From NCBI GenBank assembly GCA_914767715.1, contig OU612066.1, forward strand, positions 4,965,001 to 5,029,000: a DNA stretch of 64,000 nucleotides. Reading direction: 5' to 3'. Below are positions 43,951-57,700 of the stretch, piece after piece (position 1 is the first letter of the stretch; each line of letters opens with the position of its first letter). The DNA comes from Membranipora membranacea. Its lineage: Eukaryota > Bryozoa > Gymnolaemata > Cheilostomatida > Membraniporidae. The notes under the pieces are model-generated. The model was not told the DNA's origin. It made no database searches and was given only the letters and a program-made list of their open reading frames with translations. The translations under genes were made by a program, and so were the position numbers.

Positions 43951-45723
43951 AGAGTTAAAAAATATATTGAATATGTTCAAGCATTGACCAAATATGGTAA
44001 ACAACATCAAGCTGCTTCGCACTTATTTTGTTTTGTATTTATAGTATATATATTACATTATTTATTCTGGTAGTGTTAATGAGTCCAGGGACTTTTGTCC
44101 AGAAAACAAAGATATAAAGGATTACTTATAAAATAAAATGCTATTTGAGTAAGTTATACAAGTGTGTGTGTGAACTACAAAGGAATGAAAATACAGAAGA
44201 TACAGGTATATGAGATTATCGCAAATTAAAAGATTACTATCTAATGGAAAAAAAAGAAGAATAAATATGCAAGTATAAAGTATTGATAAATATTCTACTA
44301 GAGCCCCAGGCCCGATTACTCTGTCCTCCCAGCTTGCAAACCCTGATCTGACCATGGTGAAACCGGTATCCTGAACCTGGAATGGGTTACGGACAATCGG
44401 ACAAATGGACAAACGGAGTGCCATATTACCAAAGCCTTCAATCTATGAAGTGGAGATCACGTCGGCAAGTACCAAGTAAGTACTCCTGCATTATAGAGTA
44501 ATCACTCAGTCAGTCATTATCATGTTATTGGAAGCGGGTAGGTGTCCCAAACTCCCTGTTGGAAGCAGTCTTGAATGGAATAATTCCTCTGATTGGGAGT
44601 TGCATCACTGTTGACAAAAATGGTCAATTTAGGAGTTTTCTTTTCATCAATTATAGTCCGAAACACAATAGATTGCAGCCAAAATACCATCTGATCAAAA
44701 ATGTCTGCTAATATGCCTATGGTAGCAACAATTGGTCAAAAACAGGTGAAAATTGGAATGAGAGGACTTTTGAAAAATTCCATTAACTGGCCACGTCCTC
44801 ACTACTTATCAGATGAACTTCATCGCCATTGATATACTCAGATCTCGGGTCAGACTTGTTGAAGATCCAGCATTGCATTTACAGGTTGACACAAAGTTAA
44901 CTAGTGACTTCACTCAAGGATTCACTCTGACTCTGAGACCTTGCTACACTATACTGCTCTACTACTGATAATTATCATAAATAAACTTATTTTTCCTGCC
45001 AGCAGTAGTACAGCTACTAATAAGACACACATAGTCATATAACAGTTTATTTATCGCATCAGATTTTGGAGTTGATATATATATGTGTGTGTGTCAGCTG
45101 GCCTGCCTCTGGCTCATCTTACATCTGCCTGTATATACCGATGATTTGGAGTTAGTCCTTGTCACTTCGCTTCCCTCAGTCTTTCTTCACTTGCTGACTG
45201 ACAGTGACTGACTAGGCCTACCTCATACTATGAGTAGTTATAATAAAACACGTAAGTAGGTTTGTGTTGTTGAGTGTGTTTGACAGATCGAGAAGGAAAA
45301 TAGAACTAGGTTGTTCTCTCATGGTTCGGTGATGAGGAACCAAGTTTGTACCAAGGAGTCCCTCTAACTCCTTGCTTGTACTAGGCCTAGAATAAACCGC
45401 AGCCTTAACTACAATCTTTCATTCATAAGCTCAAGAGTTTCAAAAATTTTCTTCTCTGCCTTGGCAATGAGACCGATCATAGCTTTGTTGATGCCTTATC
45501 ACGACCTTTAGGATAGAGGATTTGTGCATTAGTGCAAATTCTTGCATATCCCATACTTGTTCTTTAACATCAGTTAGTTGGTTTACACAGTTCGATCAGC
45601 TACATTCAGTCCCACCTATTAACACCTTGTTTTATTGAACCTAGTTACAGACTGATACTTCACTCATAGAGATATAGAGAGGGTAATATTTCTGAGTATT
45701 AGTGGCAGAGTATAACCAATCCA
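43951..45723. other. Upstream of the SLC38A10-like gene; no other gene seen
   Basis: Must contain the promoter and 5' UTR of the plus-strand transporter gene. A short TA/TG repeat lies at about 45078-45097. No additional coding exon was supported. Confidence 0.4.
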
Positions 45724-48700
45724 ATGAGAATGAGCGTAGGCAGAAAAGAATGGCCTTATGTGCTCAACCTGGCAAACAGTATCATGGGTGTGAGCCTGCT
45801 GGCCATGCCGTTCTGCTTCATGAGGGTATGTATAGAACCAGTTAACTAAATTTGACTATCCTAGGGTTGAATATCTCACAAAACAAGTTGTCGCGCTAAT
45901 AGGTGTGACAAACTGTTAAGGATCAAGATATTTCTTTATTAATATTATTTATCCTCCTCCGCATGACATGACATACTTGCAAAGATGAAACGAATCATAC
46001 GTATATATATTCCATCGAACGATCAAATCGACTGAATCATGCTTTAGGCTGGAGGGCTGCCCAACCAGCGGCCCCACGACCCAATTTTATGCGACCCCGA
46101 CCCGTTTGAGAAAATCGCGTAGTCGCGAAAGCAATTTTCACCCCTATGTCATAGGTACTTCACTCATATTTCCCTGATAGAGTTTATTTTCTTGCAAATT
46201 TCTTCATCCAGTCATGCAAAAACATATTCCTCTTTTGTACAATAATAAGGAACGCTCTACATCTAGTCACAGTATTTTGGAATTCCCCAACCATTGCATT
46301 TGAGTGAGCTCCAACAAAACAATTCCCCCCTGCAGAGATGAAAAACTGCACATCCATATATGAATGTTTGATTTATGGTGAGGTTGCGGCCCCCAGGGAC
46401 ATTGCAATGTGTGGATGCGGCCCCCTCAATGAAAAGGTCGGGCAACCTTGCTTAGGGCGTACTATACTGCATACAAAGCTACAGTTGTCATGTTTGGTTG
46501 TTTCTGTTAAGTCACTCCGTATCATGTGATTCAGAGTGAATGACTGGACAATGATATTAGAAATGTGTTATCACAAATTTTTCAGTTCCTTGTTAACCTG
46601 ATCAAAAATTTTAGTTTTGCTTTTGGGCAAAACCAGTCCAGGGTATGTAAGGTACTTGTGCATAAATATTCATCTTTGACGTTTCAGACAACCGAAAATT
46701 TCACCCTTGGATGTCTAGTTTTACCATACCGTGACAGTGAACAAGATGCTGGTATATCAAAAAAGACGTTGCACACAGCCAAACTGTTCAGAAGAATTGG
46801 TGTCAAACTGTTGGGCAGTCCACACTAGAACTGGTCATGACATCCCATTGTGCTCCTAGTATTATGTTACAGCAAATATACTTTTGGTTTCAGTGTGGAA
46901 TTCTGCTGGGTACATTGTTGCTGCTATGCAGTACTTACTTGACTACAGTTACGTGCCACTTACTTATGAAAGCTTCAGTGGTGTCAAAACGCAGATCATA
47001 TGAATTCCTTGGTAGGTGCATGAGGTGATTACCTCATGATACTGATAGCAGTCCCAATAATTTTGCAGCACCCAAATTGCATCAATATAACACACATTGG
47101 AAATGGCAAATTTGATACTAAGTGTAATCTCGGTATGCTTTACTCCAAAATGGTCATTCCTGTGATGACCACTGATATCTCATATTTGTTATATGATTTG
47201 ATTAAAACTCAACCTGTGTTTGAACTTTAGCCTGTGTTTAAATTATTATACATGGGTGTTTGGAATCCTAACCAGTTATGTCTATTTTACAGCTCATCAC
47301 TTATTTGGAGCATCCGGTAAATTTGCTGTAGAAGTCGGGTAAGATTATTAATGTATTATGTATAAGCATAGCGACACCCTGTAGGCCTATGCTTTCTTTT
47401 TACTCCTAACCTGTACGACTAACAGAACCTGATAATTCCACAAAATAAGATAAGTTTTATTTTAAAACCCTCTACAGAACAATTTCTAGAAATCGTTGTG
47501 ATGGACTAGTTTATAGAAAAAAATGCTTGGCAATAATGAGCATGATTTGATTTTGTGACTATCTTGGACTTGAAAATGAAGGAACATTCTGTCTGTTTAT
47601 TTTTCAGTGTGTCCGGCCTACAGCTGGGGACTTGTATAGCATTCCATGTGATCATAGGAGATCTGGGTCCTGCACTTATATCCAAATGGTTATCCTGGGA
47701 GGTATGTACTTTAAACTATAAGTATATACTACAGGTGCATATAGATATTAGCATAGCTAACATTGTTTTGGTTTCTATATCATCAAACTAAGGATATCAG
47801 AGTTAAGTGGTGATGAGGCCTACAATGTCGCAGCTAGTCAAGGCGTAAGGCCAAATTGCCATACAAGATGTGGCTATAGAAATCAATTAAAGTACGATGA
47901 AGAAAGTTAAAAAATCATATTGTTTTGATGTCACTACCATGGTTATTTATGTATTATTGTTATAGAACTCAGCTGGACTCAGAGCCAGTATAATGGTGAT
48001 CTCAGCTATAACAGTATCTCTACCTCTCAGTATGATGAGACACATAGAGAGTATCACTAAACTATCAGCTCTCTCTATAGGATTCTATATTATAGTCGTC
48101 TGCTGTGTAAGTATGGGAATAAGATAAATAATTAAAATATTCGCCCTGATTCTTGCCCCATTATGATGCATGCATACCTCTCGATAGTAAAACAGACTGT
48201 CAAATTTAAACACCTGTTGCTATAATTACTCGGCAGCTGGCTTGGCTTCAACTCATGTATGATATAGGTCTTGCATACAGCTTGCATGCATCTTTGACCC
48301 ACTCTTGTACTACCCTGGCTGGATAAGCTGTAATGTATACGCGTGTCTCTTGTGGCGGATGTTGTCATGGACACTGGTATTAGTAGGCCGTTTGCACTTG
48401 TAATACAACCACCCACTCAAGTGAAATCCCCGGAAAAATAGCCTATAATCATTGTATGAAGTACTTTACATATGATCTATTTGAGGGGATCTGGCTTTTA
48501 TCCCAACTTTCTTCGTTCTTTAGGTGTTTGGTGCATCATGGCAAAACTTGGTGAGAAGCAACTGGACACAAAACATAGATTTCTGGAATACTAGGAACAT
48601 ATTTCAATGTTTGCCTATTTTTGCTATGGCATTTGGTTGTCAAACGTAAGTACAGCAGAAGATACCAGAGTTAATGTATCTCAATATTGTTTGATAGATT

Positions 48701-51700
48701 GGAGAGACTCAAAATTGATACTTATGCAATTAATTTCAGTGTGACCTGCATAATATAATGCACATTTATATTGCCAGTCAACCAGTAGCATCGTATTCAC
48801 TAATGACTCATTCTGAAATACAGCTGCAAATGAAGTGATAGTGGCAGCATCTACCTTCAAACCATGTTGTCTTTCTGACAGCATGAGACTTCGATAAATG
48901 ATGCTAAATAGGATGTGATGTACATCTGCTGAATATTAAATGATCTGATGCTTCTGTTTATTATAGGCAGATGTTTTTGCTATACGATGCATTACCGGAC
49001 CCCTCACTTTCAGTACTCAATGCTGTCACTAAGAATGGTGTCAATCTGTGTATGGTTGTTTATCTCATAGTAAGTCATTCTATTGAATCATACTTGATTA
49101 TTTGGAGTCTGTCCCAAACATGTTGATCAATGCTAATATGCTGGTATCAGGAAATGCTTCCAAACTACCCGATGTATTAGAAATGTTTAACTTTGTAATG
49201 TTGGAGTTGCCCTTCCTTTATTTTTGCAATAGAGGACAACTTCACATAATTGGTGCCAAAATTTTAGCTTTTAACCTTCATGTATACAAGTCATTCTCTG
49301 ATGGTTGAGAACAATAGTGTAACTCATTTGAGGTTACTTACTATATAACATATACATGTGATAAGTCATAATGTTTCAAAAAGAATCAGTACCTCATATT
49401 ACACCACATTATTTACCATTTTCATACCCCTATTTCAATTTATCTTTTCAGACAGGGTTCTTCGGTTACATAGCTTTCTTTGATAAAGACCTTGGTGGTG
49501 ATGTACTGCTCAGTTTTAATCCTTCATTTGGTGCTGATCTTCTCAAGTTTGGATTCGTCATCTCAGTGGCGTTGAGTTTTCCACTTATGGTTTTCCCATG
49601 TCGACAAAGTCTGAACACCCTCCTTTTCTCATCTGTAAGTTCAACTCAGCATCTCAAAAATCACAATGTTTATAAGTGTTCGAGCTCAACTGTTCAGATT
49701 CATCTGATTTAAACAAAGCCATTATGTTTTGGTTGTTGGTGGTGTTCCTAACATTTTTGACATGTATATTGGAGCACATACACATTATTGCCTGATGTAA
49801 CTTTAGACACAGTATAATAATTGAGTGTAATCTTGAGCAGGGTAATGATAATATGCTTTGATTCTGAACACTAAATGATGCATCGAGAATTAACATATTT
49901 TATATGATGTCTTTTGTAGAGTCAAGCACTGCATGGAAGTGCTGATTTCACAGGAAATGCTCCCATGTCTGGTACAAAGTTCAACGGTATCACTGCTGCT
50001 ATCATACTGGGAACTCTCTGTATAGCCATCAACTTCCCCAATGGTAAGTTCACCTTTACAGTCTTGTAAAGTACAGGCATCATATGTTAGTATCCGAGAT
50101 TCAGGCACCGGATGGCTAGATATAGGACTAGGGGATATGTATTTACTGCCAAGCATCTCAGCCAGCTAGTAGATGTTTCATGTTATTGTCTTCTTGTCAA
50201 GAAGAGAGAGCACAATCCTAGGCAGTGTGTGGCTACCTGTTCCTGGTGTGTTGCACACATGGCAACCTGTCGGACCTAGAATAGGGAGGCGTATGTCTGA
50301 AATCAGTGCAAAAAAAGGACAATATCACTTAACTGTAGACAGCGAGAATTTGGGAATCAGATCTACAAATAGAGAGAGTTGTCGTGTAGGGTGTGTGATA
50401 AGATATTACTATTTTACAGTTGAGTTTATCCTCGGTATGAACGGATCTACAATGGGCTGCCTCATATCATTCATATTCCCAGCTGTCATGTTCCTAAAGG
50501 TGATGGACTCAAATACTAAAGGGAAATTCCAGGCCAAAGTGAGTGTTACTGACATCATTACAGGCAGACTTATCACAGGTCCACTGTATGAAGTGATGTA
50601 ATATTATTTTCATGCGAATAATAACTTGAAGATATGTATTACAATTGTGCTCACCAAATACCGTTAATATCATCTTCAATGTTGCTGATAGCCTGATACC
50701 ATAACACGCCTCTCCAAACTGCCATGTATTTTACCTTTGGGAATTTGTGCATTTCTTACAGTAAGTACAGTAATCCACTTGTGCTTATGGATGAGGTTGA
50801 TGTTCATTAGTCACTTACTGGTTATTTCTCCTGTAGCTTGTATTGCTGGTTGGTGTATGCGTATTATGTATGAGCACATACTCAACACTTCAGAATGCTG
50901 AACAAGCTACTGACGTACGTGAAGATCTCAAAGCTAATCTTGACTCTCCTGGTCTTCTTCCATTGAATGAAATAAGTATGTACATATAAATGATTGTGGT
51001 CTATATTATATATTATACATATTATGTGTACATATCAAATTAATTTGGTGGTTGTCTCGCCTTTTATCACGGGAAGACAACCATCATAGATCAATGGTCT
51101 GATAATCCATGGTATTCAAGTCTAAATGATTGTTATTGTGTAAAAATAAGCGACCCTCATATATCACCATACTACATTGTAGAAGTGATTTTCAAATCTA
51201 GACATCATCAATGCCATTATCTAAATAGACCAAACTGCTATCTAACCCTATCGATCCTAATCGTTATATTATTGTTCAACATAATTGGCAGTTATTCACT
51301 TTTGTTTTGTCAGAGGTTAAGCCAGACGGTCACAAGAGTATATCAGATGCTCTGTTTGATATGGATAAGGACAAAAAGAAACATGAAGATGAAAAATTGG
51401 AGAAAGAACCTGAGCCAGAACAACAGCAGGCCCCAGGTATTAACTTGTCAATATTACAATCAGTGGTGCAAATATATTTCCTAAGATTTTGAGGGTTAAA
51501 CTTCTGCTGACACTCAGGCATATTTGTACATATTGAATTCTCTATAGCTCAAAACTAATAATATGAGACTACAATATCAGCATTGTCACCTACTGGGAAA
51601 ATAATTTGCTCAAACTAATCAAAATCAGGGTATGAAATTAATCATCTAGCATACATAGGCATGTAGTTACCTCTTACTAGTGGACAATAATGACGTCATC

Positions 51701-54700
51701 AGCTAGTGCGTTAATTTCAGATAATAAAAGAGCACAAATTAGCCTGGGTGGCAACAGTAGTTGAAGTGACGGTACTGATTACCTATCACTGACACTCATA
51801 TTCATATTTAAGATATTATTCGAACATCATATTGCAGTTGAAAAAGAACAAGCTGAGAAAGTCCCAACGAAAAAGCCGTCAGCTAAAGACGGCAGTGATG
51901 AAATAAGGAAAGAGCCTGTGAACCCAGAGCCACCTAACACTGGAGATGAGAAAAAGGTGGAGAAGAAGAAACCAGAACCTCCTAACCCCGAACCACCAAA
52001 TACTGAGGCTGTGGAGGTAAGGTTGTTATCAATGCACATAATGTTATGTCTGTTGCTGTCCAACATGCAGTTTTATCATAATAATCCATGAATAACAAAT
52101 AATTAAAATATATAATAATAAATAACGATTTCGTTGCCTCATAGTTGAGCGAATAACTTTAATGAGAATATCAGATGGTATAGATCTCAAGTTTATATCT
52201 GTGTTATCTCTGTCAAGCATGTCAACAACAAAGTGAAAATTTTGGTTAGGCTAGTCTGAGCCCCCCAGACTTTTGCCCCCGCCCAACGGCCCCCCGGTTA
52301 GGTTAGGCCAACATGTCCGTTCTCTTAATAGCGCGAGAATAGTATTTGGTTCACATGGCTAAGGAAATGTATGGTATATTGCTTGTATACAGGGGAGATA
52401 ATCAATTCCTGAACTGCAGAGATTATTATTGTTTTGTTATTTTTGCTGTGCAAATTTTAATGTTTGGAAAAGTTGCCAGTTTGTTTCCTAGATAAAATTT
52501 ATCAAGGAAACAAACTGGTACCTTTTCCAAACATCACATCAATCAAATTTAATCACTTCCCTGCCTCTCTTATTTGATTGATTGTGTGCCAGAATGCGCA
52601 GACCAAGGATACATTCCACAAAATAAAACTTTTACTTGAATGATCCGGATTGAAGCGAAAAACTCATTCTATCAAACATAATACCAAAGAGTTAGAGCTA
52701 TTTTGGACGCAATTCATAGTTGGAATAGTGAGGAGACAAGTATAGTATATATAAGTGTGACCTACTCATGAATCAGTAAGATTCCAATGATATATTATAA
52801 ATATGAATATTATACTAACATTTTTTTAAAGTTTTTTGAGAAAGTGACGAAATTTTAATCATTTCATTACCTTGTAGGTCACAGAAGGAGTAGATGTAAA
52901 AAGTAAAAAGTCCAAGATTGAAGAGGCAGATGATAAAAAGGATGCAGAAGATTCAAAGGATGCAGGAAGTCCAAAGAAACATCGCAGGAAAAATCGTAAA
53001 GAGAAAGCTGAAGGTAATTACTACACTATTACAAGGACTGTAGTTGGTTATAGGTATAATTATTGATACCTATAGTTAGGCAGATATTGTGTTGTCGCTT
53101 GCACTCACATATGTATTGACGACATGGTATTTGAAGCGGCTATATCGAAAAGTCTTTGTGTACTAGTAGTTACATTATTCAAGATTGTCAGTATTCTGTT
53201 TCGAAATTGCATTGGCCATGAATGTATGTCACTTGTTAATAGATCATGAGGCCGCAAACTCCATCACTGGAAGAACTTATTGCTATGAAAAACATTGCAA
53301 GCAAAACGTTTTCAGTGTTGTGATTTATTTAAAATCTTGTTTTCAAACTTGTTATCTCTCAGAAAAGGATGACAAAGTTGAGGGAGAAGTTGATCGAGTG
53401 AAGAAAGAAACTACCGAGGAAGACCAAAAACCTTCAGATGACAAGAAGGAGAAAGATGAGGAGAAAAAGAAAGCTGAAGAGAAAGATGTAAGGGTTACAA
53501 TATACAATAGAAATAGGAAGACTAGGGTAACGCTTTGATTGATTGTCTCGAATGTACTGAGTTACTGGTTGAAATGTGCGATCACTCTCACAATAGCTTT
53601 GTGTGATCATTCAATTCCAATCGATGTTGAATCCTCAGACTGAGTCTGTAATGACTGTGTACCAGGTTACTCTGAGTGTCCTGGCGGGTCAGATCTTACC
53701 AGTGACCTACAGCTTGTTAGCGTTGTGCGATTCCCACCTCTCATATCCCCGTCCCAGTCTCACAGAGCATGCCAAGACAGTTCACTTTTGAACATGTTTT
53801 TCCTTCTATTATTTTTCACCATGTGTCTGTCAGTTGCATTGCACCATGTGTCTTTATTGCCAAATGTCACACCTTGTCAACAACTGAGTTGTCTCACCAT
53901 GAAAACTGAATTTTCAGAAATCATGATCGGTTGAAATTTACACTCCTTTTACAACCTTTACGAAAAGTGGGGGTTATTTCCACTCATCGTATAGCTACTC
54001 TGTCCTGATACCAAAACTTTACATGTGTCAATTTCCCAGTGTAGTAAAAAAAAAGATTTTACTACCCAAAGTATTACTGCCTCTACGCATTTCGCAACAA
54101 TTTTGCAAACTCATGTTCATGAGCCAAACCATGTGTTCATATTCTGCATGTCAGGTAGATGAAGCTAGTAGATGTTGTTTGTAAGGGGTGTATCTTGTTT
54201 ACAGGAAACACATCACAAAGAGTTCAAACAGCTCATCGACAAGCTAGAAAAACAGGGAGAATTTAATCAGGAGCTCATTGAGCAAAACAAAGCTCTCATC
54301 GAAGAGTTCAAGGAGATCAAAAAAGAGAAGGTTCGTTTTCTATCTACGACGGTACAGGCTATAAGCTTGGCTGTATCAACCCTCCCCGCACAGTCAAACA
54401 TCAACTTGGATACATCTAGAAATTTATATTCCTTGTATTCTGTGCCAATGTGTCAGCACCGTTAATGTATTCTTGCAATTTTATGTTTTGTATGATGCTT
54501 TCATATCTAGCACCAGCTGATATGGAATGGCAAGGTGTATGGTGGGATCGCTCTTTGATCCAAAATATTTGAGATGCTGGTTTTGGTCCACCTCACCCGT
54601 GTGATTTATGAGCTTGAAATATGTTTAAGATTTATGAACATCATAATTACTAGAGTTAGGTGTAGCTTACGCTAGTCCGCTCGCTGTCTTGTTTTGTGCT

Positions 54701-57700
54701 CGTAGTTTGGACTATTCAGATCCAGCATGTGCTCTGGTTTTAGGAGGCAATTGAAGATGAGCTTGCTGATACACAACCTTCTCAACAACCAGCTCCACAA
54801 CAACCAGCCCAGCTACCTGTACAACAACTGCCCATACAACAACAGCCAGTGCAACAGCAGCCAGTTCAACAGCAGCCAGTTCAACAGCAGCCACTGCAAC
54901 AGCCCATACCACAACAGGCGTTGCCACAACAACCAATTCAACAACAACCAATCCAACAGCCTGTGCAGCCACAAGTTTTTCAACAGCCAATTCAGCAGCA
55001 ACCCATTCAACAGCCTATTCAGCAACAAGCTGTACAACAGCCAATGCAACCACAAGTCGTTCAGCAAATAAATCAACAAGGGATCCAACAGCCTGTACCG
55101 GTACAAGTAGTGCAACAGCAGCCTATGCAGCCAGTTGTGGGCCAACCAGTTCAGCCAGTTAATCTAGGTGGTCAACCACAAATACTACAGCAACAAGGAG
55201 GACAGCAAGTGGTGCAACAACAGCAGTTTGTGCAACAACAACCACAACAACCGATGCAGGCTCAACCAGTGCAGCCAATAGTCCAGCAGCCAGTACCACA
55301 GGTTGGTCAGCAAGTTGTTTTTCAGCCTGGGCAACAGCAATTTCAACAACCAGTACAGCAACCAACATTTCAACAGCCTGCACAAGGGCTGCAAAATGTT
55401 CAGCCAGTTGTTCAACAAGTACAAGCGCAGATGCAACCACTAAATATGGCTGGTCAACAAATACAGCAGCAGGCAGCCTTACCTGTGCAACAACAGGCAG
55501 CCTTACCCGTACAACAACAGGCAGCCTTACCTGTACAACAACAGGCAGCATTTCCAGCACAACAACAGGCAGCGTTTCCAGCACAACAGGCTGCGTTTCC
55601 AGCACAACAACAGCAAGTGGTTCAAAACATGCCGCAAGCTGTTCCACAGATGGGGCAACAAAATATACAGCAAAATAACCAACAGCCTGTGCATCAGCAG
55701 CAGCAAAACATTCAACAGCAGGCACAGAATGTGAATCTCCCACCGAACGCACAAGCAAATCAACAGTCCAATACTGTCCCAGTACAGCACCAGCCTGCAC
55801 AAGTCCCACAACAAGCTAACAAGTCCCCACATGTAGAGAACAATGATAAGAAGCCTTCCAAACCACCAGGGGAACACATGGATGACCAGTTTATAGAGCA
55901 ACAAGAGGCTTTGTTATCTAAAGCACAACATGTTCATAAGCAGGCTGAAGAGGGTAAGTTTGCAGTATATTTGTATTTGTGGATGCTGCTCGAATGTCAG
56001 AAGTAAGGTGACAGCTGTGTATTTGCTGTCTTATTATTTTCTTACTTTCAGACTTGGTGTCAGTGGTTGTCACTGTTATCACTCATTCATGGTTTTCCCA
56101 AATCTAGCATAAAACTTAACATCCACCCATTATTGCAAACTTGCCCAACAAAGCATAGGCTGTTGTTTCTAGACGAAACAGGTTTTCGGTCGAGAGTAGT
56201 TCATTTCAGTATGCATATCCTATAGAATGAGCTTCAATCTAAATGAGTTGCAACTTAACTACTTGTTGCTACTCATGGCTGCAAGTCAGTAAAATACAGC
56301 CAAAGTTCCCTTTTTATTTTCTGTTTTTAACACTTTTATAGGCAGTCTACTCATTCCAGTAGCGGAATGTTTTCTGAATAGTGCCAAAAATTAAAAAAAA
56401 GAAAAAGGAAAAAACTTTTGTTTTTTCCTTGTTCAAATTTGAACCCTTGTTCAAATCTTACCTGTGAAGTGTTGCCAAAAAATCTCATATTCTATGTCTT
56501 TTATTTGCCAAGTTTTAGTTTATTACTTGCTATTGAATTTCAAGCCAAACCATCAATCATTTTTATTAGGTGTTTTTAGAGGGTGCCACATGTTCTAGAG
56601 TTGTCTTCTCTACTCCAAGTTGGACAAATTCATGCTTGATTTGTTTTGATAAATGAGAAAAATTCTTGTCAAACCAAGTTGAAGTTGATAATATGCAGAC
56701 TTGCAAACCTAATTTTTCCAAAATGCTTACAAAAATTTGCAAAATGCTTGAAAATGCTTACAAACTCCAGGGTGCCTTAAATGACCAGAAATTGCCCCAC
56801 AAAATTTTTCGCGCTAGGCGCGAAAAGGGCTTTTATCACAGAACGTAGTCCTTGGTAGCTTAGCAATGCAGCGCTCAATACTTGTCCTTTTCCCTATGCG
56901 TAAGGTGCAATCAGCTGATAATCAATGAGAAGTTGCTTGAAACCTAGCCTGTCTTGACATGACAGGCTATTTGAATCCCTGGTTGCCCTTGAAACACTGG
57001 GGCAGGAGATCTGAGTTATCCCACCCCAACAAGGAGGTGGGCAACTTTGTTACTCTCATTAAATAAAAGGTTGTAAGTTGACTCAATTAAGACTTGAACA
57101 GGTAAAAAGTCCATATAAAATCAACACAATTGTTTTCTGAAGGCAAGACCAGAGTTATAGACCAAGGAGTTACTCATTGTTTAGACTATCAATCAACAAT
57201 GACAAGATTATGCAAGTAAACTGAAGCAAACACTAAAGATGCGTTTTTTGATTACCTAATTAGATGAACAGGTGTTTGAAAAACCATAAATGCGTACAGC
57301 TAGCGTTTTTGCGTTTAAAACTTAATTAGTGTCAAATAAGCGTTCATATACGCTTTACGCTTTACTCGTACAGGTTGGCAAGTATGAATATGCACTCACT
57401 GTACTGCCTTTAGATAGACTATAAGTGACTTTGAGTTAGACCAGCCTACTTATTCTGTTGACCTATTAGGATTGATGTGACCAGGATACTACAGGCTCCC
57501 CTAACCTAGGCCCTGTTCCAGGAACTTATTGAGCTGATGCTTATCAGTTCATACTCAATCTTGCTTTAATGTAGGCCAAAGGAATGACAAGATTATGAAA
57601 TTCCGCAACAGTCTAGTAAGATATCAGCTCTCTAGTAGTTTGGCTAGTTTAAGACTGAAAACATGCTGAAGATGAATAAGCTCTTCTATTTTCCAATATT

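Noticed and set aside
54712-55904. Long antisense frames rich in Val/Leu over the Gln exon
   Set aside because: Complement of CAA/CAG codons gives Leu/Val frames automatically; no splice or homology support.
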